64,000 nucleotides of DNA from Streptomyces roseifaciens (GCF_001445655.1 NZ_LNBE01000003.1:1-64000); one strand, 5' to 3'; positions 45,896-54,839 are shown, counted from the stretch's first letter. Numbers and translations are program-made. The notes: generated by a model not told the origin, from the letters alone.

Positions 45896-46005
45896 GGGGC
45901 AGGGGTCCGGGACGCTGACGTGTATTTGCGGGTCCGGCGGGGCAGGGGGCGCCAGGGCGGCGCCGGGCGCGGGCCCGAAAATATACGGTCCCGGACCCCT
46001 GCCCC
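45896..46005. repeat. Long inverted repeat between convergent genes (likely terminator)
   Basis: Perfect 18-bp arms GGGGCAGGGGTCCGGGAC (45896-45913) and GTCCCGGACCCCTGCCCC (45988-46005). Inner partial complementarity continues (TGTATTTGCGGG versus CCCGAAAATATAC). This imperfect ~110-bp palindrome lies between pabAB and the minus-strand transaldolase gene and may terminate both. Confidence 0.8.
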
Positions 46006-46031
46006 GGAGGCCCCGGCCCCGCACCACCCGC

Positions 46032-47213
46032 TCACCCGCCCGACCCCCCGCGCAACCGATCCGCCACGGCCCCGCGCAACGCCCCCCACGCACCTCTCAC
46101 CCGTACCGCACTCTCCGCCTCCAGCGCCCCCGCCACCTCGTCGAACGACACCCCGCCCGCCTCGAACCGCACCACAGCGGCCCGCGCCGCCCCCTCCTGC
46201 CCCGTCAGCGTGTCCCCGCGCAGGCGCCCGCGCCGCCCCGCCGCGGCCAGCGTCGTCTCCGGCATCGCGCTGACGGTGCCCCAGGCCACGAGCGACTCCA
46301 CGTACGGCACGCCGCGCGGCTCCGTCTCCACGGGGGAGCCGACGGACCACATCACCCGCTGCGGGCGGGCCCCCGCCGCGGCCAGGACCCGCCAGCGCGC
46401 GCTGCCCAGCCCTTCCTCGTAGCGCCGGTACACGAGCCGGGCGATGGCCAGGGCGGCGGTGCCCCGCGTCCCCTGGACCGCCGCACCGCCCGCACCGCCC
46501 GCACCGCCCGCACCGCCCGCACGACCCGCCCGCAGCCGCGCGTCGACCTCGGCGTCGATCCGGGCCACGGGCAGCGAGGCGAGCGAGGGGATCGCGGACA
46601 GGTCCAGGCCGGCGGCCCGGGCCCGCTCCAGGCCGGCGAACCACACGTCCACGACCTGCTCGTAGCGGCGCACGGAGAAGATGCCGGTGACGTGCACGCC
46701 GATGCCGCGGGCCAGGCACGCTCCGATGGCGGCGAGCCCCTCGTCCGTGGCGGGGATCTTCACCAGTGCATTGGGCCGGCAGGCGGCCCGGTGCAGGGCG
46801 GCCGCGGCGTCGGCGAAGGCGCCGGCCGTGACGCGGGTGCCGGCCGCCAGCCATGGGTCCAGGCCCATCGACACGTGCCCGTCGAGCCCCTGCGTGGCGG
46901 CGAAAACCGGCCGCAGCTCGTCGCACGCGGCGCGCAGGTCGTAGGCGCACAGCGCCTGCACCGCGGTCGCGGGCGGGACGGACCGGCAGGCCAGATGGGC
47001 CAGTTGCTGTCCGTAGGCGGTGCCGTCGGCGACCTCGGCGGCGAGCGCCCCGGGGTCGGACGTGGCCCCCCGCACCTCGCCATCGGCGACGAGCCGGGCC
47101 AGGGTGCCGGAGGCGAGGAGCGAGCGGCGCAGGCCGTCGAGCCAGGGGGAGACGCCTTCCGCGAGGAGCTCCCGCAGGACCTCACCACCAGACGTCACCG
47201 TGCGCTCTCCCAT
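46032..47213 (-). CDS. Divergent transaldolase homologue that keeps the Schiff-base lysine
   Basis: A 393-aa TIM-barrel protein of the actinobacterial transaldolase family. The lysine is Lys152 in NALVKIPAT, Asp26 in PWLDGL is present, Thr176 and Ser213 positions fit. By comparison with E. coli TalB, Asn35 is replaced (TSDP instead of TTNP), Glu96 by Gly117 (SMGLDP) and Asn154 by His174. So a lysine-dependent aldol reaction is possible but substrate handling must differ. An in-frame Gly-Gly-Ala tandem (residues ~231-247) is inserted late. ATG 47213 is chosen. It is divergent from the DAHPS operon and probably supplies or edits sugar phosphates for it. Confidence 0.85.
   Translation of the reverse strand: MGERTVTSGGEVLRELLAEGVSPWLDGLRRSLLASGTLARLVADGEVRGATSDPGALAAEVADGTAYGQQLAHLACRSVPPATAVQALCAYDLRAACDELRPVFAATQGLDGHVSMGLDPWLAAGTRVTAGAFADAAAALHRAACRPNALVKIPATDEGLAAIGACLARGIGVHVTGIFSVRRYEQVVDVWFAGLERARAAGLDLSAIPSLASLPVARIDAEVDARLRAGRAGGAGGAGGAGGAAVQGTRGTAALAIARLVYRRYEEGLGSARWRVLAAAGARPQRVMWSVGSPVETEPRGVPYVESLVAWGTVSAMPETTLAAAGRRGRLRGDTLTGQEGAARAAVVRFEAGGVSFDEVAGALEAESAVRVRGAWGALRGAVADRLRGGSGG
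46481..46532 (-). repeat. 9-bp tandem repeat inside the transaldolase gene
   Basis: Four to five copies of CGCACCGCC (plus strand) encode a Gly-Gly-Ala run on the minus strand without changing frame. Confidence 0.9.
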
Positions 47214-47617
47214 GGCAGGGTCGCCCCCTCTCCGGATCGGCCGCGGAAACACGTAGGGCAGAGAGCACGACAGTAAGTCCGCTCCGGGGCGCCGCGGGAA
47301 CAGCTTGTCGGTACTCCGTCAACTTGGCGCGAACGGAGCCTTGACAGCCATCTGATGGATTCGGACCCCATCTGACGGAGTGAACGGGGCGGCATTGGCG
47401 GAACAGGGGCCTTCTCGGACGATCGAGAACCGACCGCGTCCGCGGCCGGACGAAGCCCGCACGCCACCGACACCACCGACACCACCGACACCACCCCTGC
47501 CACTCGCCCCGGCACCCCAGGGAGCCGCCGCTGACGAACCCGGGCACGCCCCTTGCTTTGCCTTGCATGCTTGCTTGTTCTCAAGAGCAGTCACTTAAGC
47601 GTTTTTTGGAGAATCCC
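47214..47617. promoter_or_regulatory. Divergent promoter region of the DAHPS operon and transaldolase gene
   Basis: 404 bp. ACTCCGTCA (47313-47321) and TGACGGAGT (47373-47381) form a separated dyad; the tandem-like CATCTGATGG and CATCTGACGG and a TTGACA box at 47341 lie between them, a plausible operator/promoter. A 9-bp tandem (ACCGACACC, about 47463-47501) follows. The DAHPS leader ends TTTTTTGGAGAATCCC before ATG 47618. No gene is supported. Confidence 0.55.
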
Positions 47618-48790
47618 ATGACCGACGCTCTGCTCGACGTCCAGGACAAACCCGCTCTCCAGCAGCCCGATTGGGGCGACGCCCCCCAGGTGCGCCGGGT
47701 CCGCGAGGAGCTGGCGCGCCGCCCGTCCCTCGTCCGCGCCGACGACGTGGGGACCCTGCGCCACCACCTCGCCGAGGTCGCCCGCGGCGCCGCCCAGGTG
47801 ATCCAGGCGGGCGACTGCGCGGAGGACCCCGCGGAGTGCACCTCGGGCTACGTCGCCCGCAAGGCCGGCCTCCTGGACGTCCTGGCCGGGGTCCTGAAGA
47901 TGGTCGCCCACAAGCCGGTGGTCCGCGCGGGCCGCATGGCCGGGCAGTTCGCCAAGCCCCGCTCCAGCGCCACCGAGCGCGTCGCGGGGACGGAACTGCC
48001 CGTCTACCGGGGCCACATGGTCAACAACCCGGAGCCCCACCCGGAGCGCCGCCGCCCGGACCCGCAGCGCCTGCTCTCCGGCTACCTGGCGGCCGGCGAG
48101 GCCATGACGCACCTCGGCTGGCTGGACCCGTCCCGCCGCTCGGGCGTCTGCCCGCCGGTGTGGACGAGCCACGAGGCGCTCCTGCTCGACTACGAGCTGC
48201 CCATGGTCCGCGCGGGCGAGGACGGCCGCCCCCTGCTCACCTCCACGCACTGGCCATGGATCGGCGAGCGCACCCGCCGCACGGACGGCGCGCACGTCGC
48301 CCTGCTGGCAGCCGTCGCCAACCCCGTGGCCTGCAAGGTCGGGCCCACGACGACCACGGACGAGATCCTGGCCCTGTGCGAGCTCCTCGACCCGGGGCGG
48401 CAGCCCGGGCGGCTCACCCTCATCGCCCGTATGGGCGCCGACAAGGTCGGCGAGAAGCTGCCCCCGCTCGTGACGGCCGTCCGCGACGCCGGGCACCCCG
48501 TCATCTGGCTCACCGACCCGATGCACGGCAACACCCTCACCGCGCCCGACGGCCTCAAGACGCGCCTGCTGGACACGGTGATCCGCGAGGTCCGCAACTT
48601 CCAGTGCGCGGTGCGGACCTCCGGGGGGACCGCGGGCGGCCTGCACCTGGAGACCACGCCCGAGCACGTCACCGAGTGCGTCCGCAACGAGTCCGAGCTC
48701 GACCACGTGGGCGACAAGTACACGAGCTTCTGCGACCCCCGGCTCAATCCGCAGCAGGCCATCTCCGTCGTCTCGGCCTGGGAGGGCTGA
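47618..48790 (+). CDS. phzC: Class II DAHP synthase (PhzC-like)
   Basis: A 390-aa enzyme condensing erythrose 4-phosphate and PEP to DAHP, the first shikimate step. Class II signatures: QAGDCAED, AGRMAGQFAKPRS, WIGERTRRTDGAHV, KVGPTTT, LIARMGADKVGEKLPP, WLTDPMHGNT and THLETTPEHV-like GGLHLETTPEHVTEC. It is shorter than the housekeeping actinobacterial enzyme (~450 aa), lacking the N-terminal regulatory extension, as in PhzC. It therefore may escape aromatic feedback. It leads a five-gene coupled operon; phzD starts 6 bp after its stop. Confidence 0.94.
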   Translation: MTDALLDVQDKPALQQPDWGDAPQVRRVREELARRPSLVRADDVGTLRHHLAEVARGAAQVIQAGDCAEDPAECTSGYVARKAGLLDVLAGVLKMVAHKPVVRAGRMAGQFAKPRSSATERVAGTELPVYRGHMVNNPEPHPERRRPDPQRLLSGYLAAGEAMTHLGWLDPSRRSGVCPPVWTSHEALLLDYELPMVRAGEDGRPLLTSTHWPWIGERTRRTDGAHVALLAAVANPVACKVGPTTTTDEILALCELLDPGRQPGRLTLIARMGADKVGEKLPPLVTAVRDAGHPVIWLTDPMHGNTLTAPDGLKTRLLDTVIREVRNFQCAVRTSGGTAGGLHLETTPEHVTECVRNESELDHVGDKYTSFCDPRLNPQQAISVVSAWEG

Positions 48791-48796
48791 TCCACC

Positions 48797-49477
48797 ATGG
48801 CAGGCATTCCCCCCATCGAGCCCTACCCGATGCCCACCCCGGGCGACCTGCCCGGGAACACCGCCGACTGGGGCGCCGACCCGGCCCGCGCCGTCCTGCT
48901 GATCCACGACATGCAGCGCTACTTCGTCGGACACCTGCCGGAGCACCCGCGCGAGGAACTGGTCGCCAACGCGGCCCTGCTGCGCGGGACCGCGGCCGCG
49001 CTCGGCATCCCCGTCGCGTACACGGCGCAGCCCGGCGGCATGAACGACGAACAGCGCGGCCTGCTCAAGGACTTCTGGGGCCCGGGGATGCGCGTCGACC
49101 CCGCCGACCGGCGCGTCGTCGAGCCGCTCGCCCCGGCCCCCGGGGACTGGGTCTTCACCAAGTGGCGCTACAGCGCCTTCTTCCGCTCCGACCTGCTCGG
49201 GCGGATGCGCGCCAACGGCCGCGACCAGCTGATCGTCTGCGGGGTGTACGCCCACGTCGGCGTTCTGATGAGCGCCGTCGACGCGTTCACCAACGACATC
49301 CGCCCGTTCCTGGTCGCGGACGCCGTGGCCGACTTCTCCGCCGCGTACCACCGCCTCGCCCTGGAGTACGCGGCGGCGCGCTGCGCCGTGGTCACCACCA
49401 CCGAGGACATGCTGGGCCGGCTGCAGGGCGCGGGGGGTCCTGCGGACACGCTCGCGGTACGGGGAGCGGCGGTATGA
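48797..49477 (+). CDS. phzD: PhzD-type isochorismatase (ADIC hydrolase)
   Basis: A 226-aa enzyme hydrolysing the enol-ether of 2-amino-2-deoxyisochorismate to trans-2,3-dihydro-3-hydroxyanthranilate (DHHA) and pyruvate. Asp38 ([10 protein letters not shown]) and Lys122 ([11 protein letters not shown]) fall at the same numbers as PhzD of Pseudomonas. [21 protein letters not shown] and [21 protein letters not shown] are also PhzD-like. The stop overlaps the phzE ATG by 4 bp. The N- and C-termini are otherwise ordinary. Confidence 0.95.
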   Translation: MAGIPPIEPYPMPTPGDLPGNTADWGADPARAVLLIHDMQRYFVGHLPEHPREELVANAALLRGTAAALGIPVAYTAQPGGMNDEQRGLLKDFWGPGMRVDPADRRVVEPLAPAPGDWVFTKWRYSAFFRSDLLGRMRANGRDQLIVCGVYAHVGVLMSAVDAFTNDIRPFLVADAVADFSAAYHRLALEYAAARCAVVTTTEDMLGRLQGAGGPADTLAVRGAAV

Positions 49478-51630
49478 GCGCCGACCGTACGAGCGCTGCG
49501 CGCAAGAGCGCTGTCCGTACGAGCCCTGTCCGTACGAGCCCTGCGCGTACGGGGACAAGGGCGTACGAGGGCAGGGCGGCCCGTACCGGCCCCGCCCGTA
49601 CCGGCCCCGCCCGTACCGGCGCCGACCGGAAAGGATCGGACCCGACCGTGAACACGACCGTGAACACGACCGAGGACATGACCGAGGACAAGACCGAGGA
49701 CACGACCGAGGACATGACCGAGGACATGACCGCGAGCGCCGCCGGCGACCTGCTCGCCCGGGTGCTGGGCCCCCGGCCGCCCGCCTTCGCCCTCCTCCAC
49801 CGCCCCGAGTCCACCGGACCGGGCGCCGTCGAACTCCTCCTGGGCGAGATCTCCCGGCCGGAGACCCTGGCGTCCATCCCCCTGGAGGACGCGCCCACCG
49901 GGGCGGCACCCCGCGGCGCCTCGCACGACGTCCTGGCGATCGTCCCGTACCGCCAGATCGCCGAACGGGGCTTCCGCGGCGCGGACGACGGCGCGCCGCT
50001 GCTCGCCATGACCGTCACCCAGCAGGCCGTCCTGCCCCTCGCCGAGGTCCTCGCCCGGATCCCCGAGACGCCGATCACCCTGTCCGGCGGGCACTTCGAC
50101 ATGGACGACGAGACGTACGCGGACACCGTCCGCCGGGTCGTCGCCGACGAGATCGGCGAGGGCGAGGGCGCGAACTTCGTCATCAAGCGCTCCTTCCTCG
50201 CCGGCATCGACGGCTACACCCCCGCCCACGCCCTGACGTTCTTCCGCCGCCTCCTGGAGCGCGAGTCCGGTGCCTACTGGACCTTCGTCGTGCACACGGG
50301 CGAGCGGACGTTCGTGGGAGCCACGCCCGAGCGGCACATCAGCGTCCGCGGCGGCACCGCCGTGATGAACCCCATCAGCGGCACCTACCGCTATCCCGCC
50401 GCCGGGCCCAGCCTGCCCGAGGTCATGGACTTCCTCGCCGACCGCAAGGAGGCCGACGAGCTGTACATGGTCGTCGACGAGGAACTGAAGATGATGGCCC
50501 GCATCTGCGCGGGCGGCGGCCGCGTCGTGGGCCCCTACCTCAAGGAGATGGCGCGCCTCGCCCACACCGAGTACTTCATCGAGGGCACCACCGACCGCGA
50601 CCCGCGCGAGATCCTGCGCGAGACGATGTTCGCGCCCACCGTCACCGGCAGCCCGCTGGAGAGCGCCTGCCGGGTCATCGACCGCTACGAGCCGCAGGGC
50701 CGCGGCTACTACAGCGGCATCCTCGCCCTCGTCGGGCGCGACGCGGACGGCGAGCGCACCCTGGACTCGTCGATCCTCATTCGCACCGCGGACATCGACC
50801 GCACCGGGAGCGTGCGGATCGGGGTGGGCGCGACCCTCGTGCGCCACTCCGACCCCGTCTCCGAGGTCGCCGAGACCCGCGCCAAGGCCGCCGGGCTGAT
50901 CTCCGCCCTGGAGTCCGGCGGCGCCGCCCGGTTCGGCGGTCACCCGAGCGTCCGCGCCGCCCTGGAACAGCGCAACGACAGCATCGCCGGCTTCTGGCTC
51001 GCCCAGGAGGCCGACCGGGCGCTCACCGCACCCGGCCTGGCCGGGCGGCGCGTCCTGGTCGTCGACGCGGAGGACACCTTCACCTCCATGATCGGCCATC
51101 AGCTGCGCGCCATGGGGCTGACGGTGACGGTCAGGCGCTTCGACGAGCCGTACGTCTTCGGCGGGCACGACCTCGTCGTGATGGGGCCCGGCCCCGGCGA
51201 CCCGCGCGACGGCCGCCACCCCAAGATCGCCCACCTGCGGGGCGCCGTCCGCGCTCTCCTGGACGAGCGGCGACCCTTCCTCGCCGTCTGCCTCAGCCAC
51301 CAGGTGCTCTCCCTCGCCCTCGGCTTCGAACTCGTCCGCCGGGACGTCCCCAACCAGGGCGTCCAGCGCGAGATCGACCTCTTCGGCAGCCGCGAGCGCG
51401 TCGGCTTCTACAACACCTTCGCCGCCCGCAGCGACCGCGACAGCGTGGACGTGGAGGGCATCGGCACGATCGGCGTCAGCCGCGATCCGCTCACCGGCGA
51501 GGTGCACGCGCTGCGCGGGCCCCACTTCGCCTCCATGCAGTTCCACGCGGAATCGGTCCTCACTCAAGGAGGACCCCGCATCGTGGGCGGCCTGCTCGCC
51601 GCTCTCGCTCCGGAGGTGCCCGTCGCATGA
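49474..51630 (+). CDS. phzE: PhzE-type ADIC synthase with repetitive N-terminal extension
   Basis: 718 aa: chorismate + glutamine to 2-amino-2-deoxyisochorismate. The MST domain (~85-490) has [16 protein letters not shown], the PhzE form of the anthranilate-synthase motif, plus [19 protein letters not shown]. The glutaminase domain (~520-715) follows, with [13 protein letters not shown] and [13 protein letters not shown] supplying the Cys/His/Glu triad. The first ~88 residues are low-complexity repeats ([44 protein letters not shown]) absent from PhzE relatives. A later start (GTG 49648) would remove most of them. The stop overlaps the next ATG. Confidence 0.93.
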   Translation: MSADRTSAARKSAVRTSPVRTSPARTGTRAYEGRAARTGPARTGPARTGADRKGSDPTVNTTVNTTEDMTEDKTEDTTEDMTEDMTASAAGDLLARVLGPRPPAFALLHRPESTGPGAVELLLGEISRPETLASIPLEDAPTGAAPRGASHDVLAIVPYRQIAERGFRGADDGAPLLAMTVTQQAVLPLAEVLARIPETPITLSGGHFDMDDETYADTVRRVVADEIGEGEGANFVIKRSFLAGIDGYTPAHALTFFRRLLERESGAYWTFVVHTGERTFVGATPERHISVRGGTAVMNPISGTYRYPAAGPSLPEVMDFLADRKEADELYMVVDEELKMMARICAGGGRVVGPYLKEMARLAHTEYFIEGTTDRDPREILRETMFAPTVTGSPLESACRVIDRYEPQGRGYYSGILALVGRDADGERTLDSSILIRTADIDRTGSVRIGVGATLVRHSDPVSEVAETRAKAAGLISALESGGAARFGGHPSVRAALEQRNDSIAGFWLAQEADRALTAPGLAGRRVLVVDAEDTFTSMIGHQLRAMGLTVTVRRFDEPYVFGGHDLVVMGPGPGDPRDGRHPKIAHLRGAVRALLDERRPFLAVCLSHQVLSLALGFELVRRDVPNQGVQREIDLFGSRERVGFYNTFAARSDRDSVDVEGIGTIGVSRDPLTGEVHALRGPHFASMQFHAESVLTQGGPRIVGGLLAALAPEVPVA

Positions 51631-52136
51631 ACCCCGCCCAGATCACCGAAATCCCCGTCGCCGCCGGTGACGGTGCCGACCGCGGCGGCTACGTCCTCGC
51701 CGAGGCCCACGACGCCGACCGGGCCGCCGCGGCCCCCGACGTCGTCCTCGTCGCCGCGGGCGGCGAGGTGCCGACCGCCCTGGACGCCCGCCGCATCCTG
51801 CAGCGCGAGGGCATCGCCACGCGCGTGGTGTCGATGCCCTGCGCCGCGTGGTTCCACCGGCAGAGCAGCGCCTACCGCGACGCCGTCCTGCCGCCCGGCG
51901 CGCCCGCCACCGTCTCGGTGGGGGCGGCCGCGGAAGTGGGCCGGTACCAGCTCCTCGGCGGAACCGGCGAGCACGTGTGCCTGGACCACTTCGACACCGG
52001 CACGCCCGGCCGGGGCCCGTACGGCCAAGGTCTGTACGGCCAGGTTCTGTACGGCCACCACGGCCTCACCCCGGAACGGGTGGCGGCCGCGGCCCGGGCG
52101 GCCCTGTCCCGCACCACGGGAAGGGGCAGGCGGTGA
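51627..52136 (+). CDS. Stand-alone transketolase C-terminal domain
   Basis: 169 aa equal to just the last third of a transketolase. VVLVAAGGEVPTALDARRIL, then RVVSMPCAAWFHRQSSAYRDAVLP, and ATVSVGAAAEVGRYQLL match the Transketolase_C fold of TktA. The thiamine-binding and pyrimidine domains are absent and no complementary N-terminal gene is visible nearby. Near the end a short YGQ-rich tandem (GPYGQGLYGQVLYGHHG) replaces the usual FGASAP-type loop. It may pair with the chromosomal transketolase, scaffold the transaldolase homologues or bind a sugar phosphate. Starts with a 4-bp overlap with phzE. Confidence 0.85.
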   Translation: MNPAQITEIPVAAGDGADRGGYVLAEAHDADRAAAAPDVVLVAAGGEVPTALDARRILQREGIATRVVSMPCAAWFHRQSSAYRDAVLPPGAPATVSVGAAAEVGRYQLLGGTGEHVCLDHFDTGTPGRGPYGQGLYGQVLYGHHGLTPERVAAAARAALSRTTGRGRR

Positions 52137-53833
52137 CGCCCGCCGACGGCCGCGGGCGCGGCCACGAGGGGGTGGGGGCGGCCCCGGCGAGCCCGGCCGG
52201 CGGGCCGGGGCCTGCCGGGGGCCCCGTGGTCGGCCCGGGCCCGGCCGGGGCCGACAGGGGTCCGAACGCGCGGGGCCCGGCCCGGCCTTCGAACGGAACC
52301 GACGACGCAGTCGCCGCGGGCCCGGACAGGTCCCGCGGCGCCGACGGCGCCCGGGGAGGCCCCGACCGGTCTTCGGAGGGAGCGGACGGTGGCAGGGTTG
52401 CGCACGGGTGGTGCCCGACCGCGGCCCCGGGCAGGCCGGGCGCAGCCGACGGCGGTCCCGGCGGCGGTTCCGGTGGCGGCGGCTATGGCGTTTCCGGTGG
52501 GACGGCACGTCCTTCGGGTGGGTCCTGTGGTGGCGGTGGTGTTTCGGGCAGGCCTTGCGTGGCCGGTGGTGTTTGGGGTGGGTCCGGCGCTGCCGGTGCG
52601 GCCTCGGGTGAGCGCTGTGCTGGCGGCGGTGCTTCGGGCGGGTCTCGGGCGGCCGGTGGCGTTTCGGGTGGGTCCCGTGCTGCCGTTGCCGCCTCGGGCG
52701 AGCCCCGCGCTGGCGGCTCCGCGTTCGGCGGGCCCGGGGCTACCGGGGTTTCCGTGTGGCTCGACGGGCTCGCCCGGCAGCGGCTCGCGAGCGGCCGGCT
52801 GGCCGCACTGGCCCGGCAGGGGCGCATCGCCGGTGTCGTCTCCGACCCGGCCTTCCTCGCCCGGTCCCTGACCCGCGGCCCGTACTACACGGGCCAGCTC
52901 GGCGACCTCGCCGAGCGCGGCATCCCCGCCGAGCGGGCCCTGAAGGCCCTGGCCGTCCACGACATCCGGTGGGCCTGCGACATCCTGCGGCCCGTCCACG
53001 AGGCGACCGCGGGCGTCGACGGGCTCGTCTCCGTGAGCCTCGACCCCCGCCTCGCCCACGACAGCGAGGCCACCCTCGCCGAGGCCCGCGCACTGTGGCG
53101 GGCCGTCGACCGCCGCAACGCCATGCTCGGCATCCCCGCCACCCCCGCCGGCCTCACGGCTCTCAGCGCCTGTCTCGCCGAGGGCATCAACGTCAACGCG
53201 ACCCTCGTCCTGTCCGTCGCGCGCCACGGGCAGGTCGGCGAGGCCTACCTGGAGGGGCTGGAACGGGCGCGCGCCGCAGGGCGTCATCTCCCCGCGCTCG
53301 CGTCGGTCGCCTCCTTCCCCGTCAGCCGCGTCGACGCCGCCGTCGACGCCCTGCTCGACCGCGAAGGCACCCTGGAGGCCAGGGCCATGCGCGGCGCCAC
53401 CGCCGTCGCGGCCGCCCGGCAGCTCCACGAACAGTACGAGCGCCTGTTGGACGAGCCCCGGTGGCACGCCCTGGCCGCGCACGGGGCCCGCCCCCAGCGG
53501 CTGCTGTGGACCGCGACGGCCGCCTCCGGCCCCGGGCTCCTGCCCACGCACTACGCCGCCCCGCTGCTGACGCGCGGCACGGTGACGGCCGTCCCGGAGG
53601 AGCTGCTGGAGGAACCGGACGTGGTGGGCGCCGTACCGGCCGGCACCGCGCCCGATGCCGCTGCGTACGCCGCCGCCGGGCGGCTGCTCGGACACCTGGA
53701 GTGGTTCGGCATCGACCAGGGCGAACTGGCCCTGCGCCTGGAGACCGAGGCGCTCAAGGAGCTCAACGACGCCTGGCATCAGCTCCTGGACGAGGTCACG
53801 CTGGCCCTCGACGGAGCGTCTGCGCGCCGCTGA
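52133..53833 (+). CDS. Transaldolase homologue lacking the catalytic lysine, with a Gly/Ala/Ser-rich N-terminus
   Basis: 566 aa. Residues 1-~205 are Gly/Ser/Ala low-complexity repeats (for example GGVSGGSRAA); the transaldolase barrel starts at VSVWLDGLARQRL. Asp211 remains, Asn35 (TalB numbering) is Asp238 (VSDP), Glu96 is Ser302 (SVSLDP) and the Schiff-base lysine is Gly333 (NAMLGIPAT; codon GGC at 53129). Asn355 and Thr357 remain. It should not catalyse normal transaldolation. The GTG overlaps the transketolase-domain stop. The true start could be internal (GTG 52755). It may be a regulator or partner of the Lys-retaining homologue. Confidence 0.85.
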   Translation: MTPADGRGRGHEGVGAAPASPAGGPGPAGGPVVGPGPAGADRGPNARGPARPSNGTDDAVAAGPDRSRGADGARGGPDRSSEGADGGRVAHGWCPTAAPGRPGAADGGPGGGSGGGGYGVSGGTARPSGGSCGGGGVSGRPCVAGGVWGGSGAAGAASGERCAGGGASGGSRAAGGVSGGSRAAVAASGEPRAGGSAFGGPGATGVSVWLDGLARQRLASGRLAALARQGRIAGVVSDPAFLARSLTRGPYYTGQLGDLAERGIPAERALKALAVHDIRWACDILRPVHEATAGVDGLVSVSLDPRLAHDSEATLAEARALWRAVDRRNAMLGIPATPAGLTALSACLAEGINVNATLVLSVARHGQVGEAYLEGLERARAAGRHLPALASVASFPVSRVDAAVDALLDREGTLEARAMRGATAVAAARQLHEQYERLLDEPRWHALAAHGARPQRLLWTATAASGPGLLPTHYAAPLLTRGTVTAVPEELLEEPDVVGAVPAGTAPDAAAYAAAGRLLGHLEWFGIDQGELALRLETEALKELNDAWHQLLDEVTLALDGASARR

Positions 53834-54585
53834 GGCGCCGGCGGCGCGGCCCCGTGCGCAGCCCGCACGGGGCCGCGGGGCTCCCGCACGGGCATGGCCT
53901 CGTCCCGTACGGGCCCGCCCTCTACGTGTACGGGCCCGCCCTCTTCGTGTACGGGCCCGCCCCCTGCGTGTCCGGGGCCGCTCTCGTCGCGTACGCGCGC
54001 GTGCAGCTCCCGCACCGACCTGCGCTGCTCCTCCATGATGGCCACCGCCTCGAACGTGGCGTCGACCAGCTCGCGCAGCGCCCGTACCGCTTCCCCGTCG
54101 GTCATCTCGCCCGCGGCGTCGAGCCGCTGGTGCGCCCGGCGGATGGCCACGGGCGGGTGCTCGACCGTGATCGCCTCGCAGCTGTCCAGCAGGTCGAACA
54201 GCGCCGGCTGGGCGTCGATGCCTCCCCGTCCGCCTGGCGAGGCGCTCAGGACGGCGACCACCCTTCCGGTGAGCGGGCTCGCACCGTCCGGGCGGGAGAG
54301 CCAGTCGAGGGCGTTCTTCAGCACGCCGGGCACCGCGCCGTTGTAGCAGGGCGTGCTGATCATCAGGGCGTCGGCGCCGGCGACCAGCGCGCGGGCGGCG
54401 GCCACGGCCGGGGTCGTCCCGGTGCCCTCCATGTCCCCGTTGTAGAACGGCAGTCGGCCGATCGGCAGGGAAACCACCGAGGCGGCCGGACGGGTCCGTC
54501 CGATGATGCGGCGCACGGCCCTGAGCGCCGCCGAGTTCACCGACGCGGCGCGCAGACTGCCCGAGATCAGTACCACCTTGGTCAT
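53779..54585 (-). CDS. NADPH-dependent FMN reductase family protein
   Basis: A 268-aa flavodoxin-like reductase: LISGSLRAASVNSAALRAV (phosphate loop), STPCYNGAVPGVLKNALDWLSRP and LSASPGGRGG are the family signatures. It could supply reduced FMN to a partner oxygenase. The C-terminal ~85 residues have repeats (GGGPVHEEGGPVHVEGGPV) unlike relatives. The 3' end overlaps the convergent transaldolase-like gene by 55 bp, mostly within that extension. It is isolated from the NAT operon by 1 kb of repeats. Confidence 0.88.
   Translation of the reverse strand: MTKVVLISGSLRAASVNSAALRAVRRIIGRTRPAASVVSLPIGRLPFYNGDMEGTGTTPAVAAARALVAGADALMISTPCYNGAVPGVLKNALDWLSRPDGASPLTGRVVAVLSASPGGRGGIDAQPALFDLLDSCEAITVEHPPVAIRRAHQRLDAAGEMTDGEAVRALRELVDATFEAVAIMEEQRRSVRELHARVRDESGPGHAGGGPVHEEGGPVHVEGGPVRDEAMPVREPRGPVRAAHGAAPPAPQRRADAPSRASVTSSRS
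53905..53985 (-). repeat. 24-bp tandem repeat inside the FMN reductase gene
   Basis: About three copies of a TACGGGCCCGCCCTCTACGTG-like unit encode the Gly-Gly-Pro-Val tail repeats in frame. Confidence 0.85.
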
Positions 54586-54839
54586 GTCGGTCCCCGCTTC
54601 TCCGTCGGAGGCCCCGGCGCGGCGCCGGCGCGGGCCGCGGCGAACGGCGGCCCTCCGGCCCTGCCGGACGGTCCTGAGGGTAGATCGGCTCGGGGCGGCG
54701 CGCCCCCGCCCCGGGGCCCGTCTGTCAGGTCACCCGGCCCCGTACGGGCCCGACTTGACGCACTGGCGGGCGGGCTGACGCACTCCGCCGCCGCGCGTTG
54801 GCACGGCCGCGCGGACGGCCCAGGATGGCAGGCACCCGG

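Noticed and set aside
47618..51630. Standard phenazine cluster
   Set aside because: PhzC, PhzD and PhzE-like genes are present but PhzF, PhzA/B and PhzG are not in the window; the SRPBCC protein at 61733 is not PhzA/B-like in sequence.
49474..51630. Primary-metabolism anthranilate synthase TrpEG
   Set aside because: The PISGTYRYP motif and the coupled PhzD gene indicate ADIC synthase; no trp genes are adjacent.
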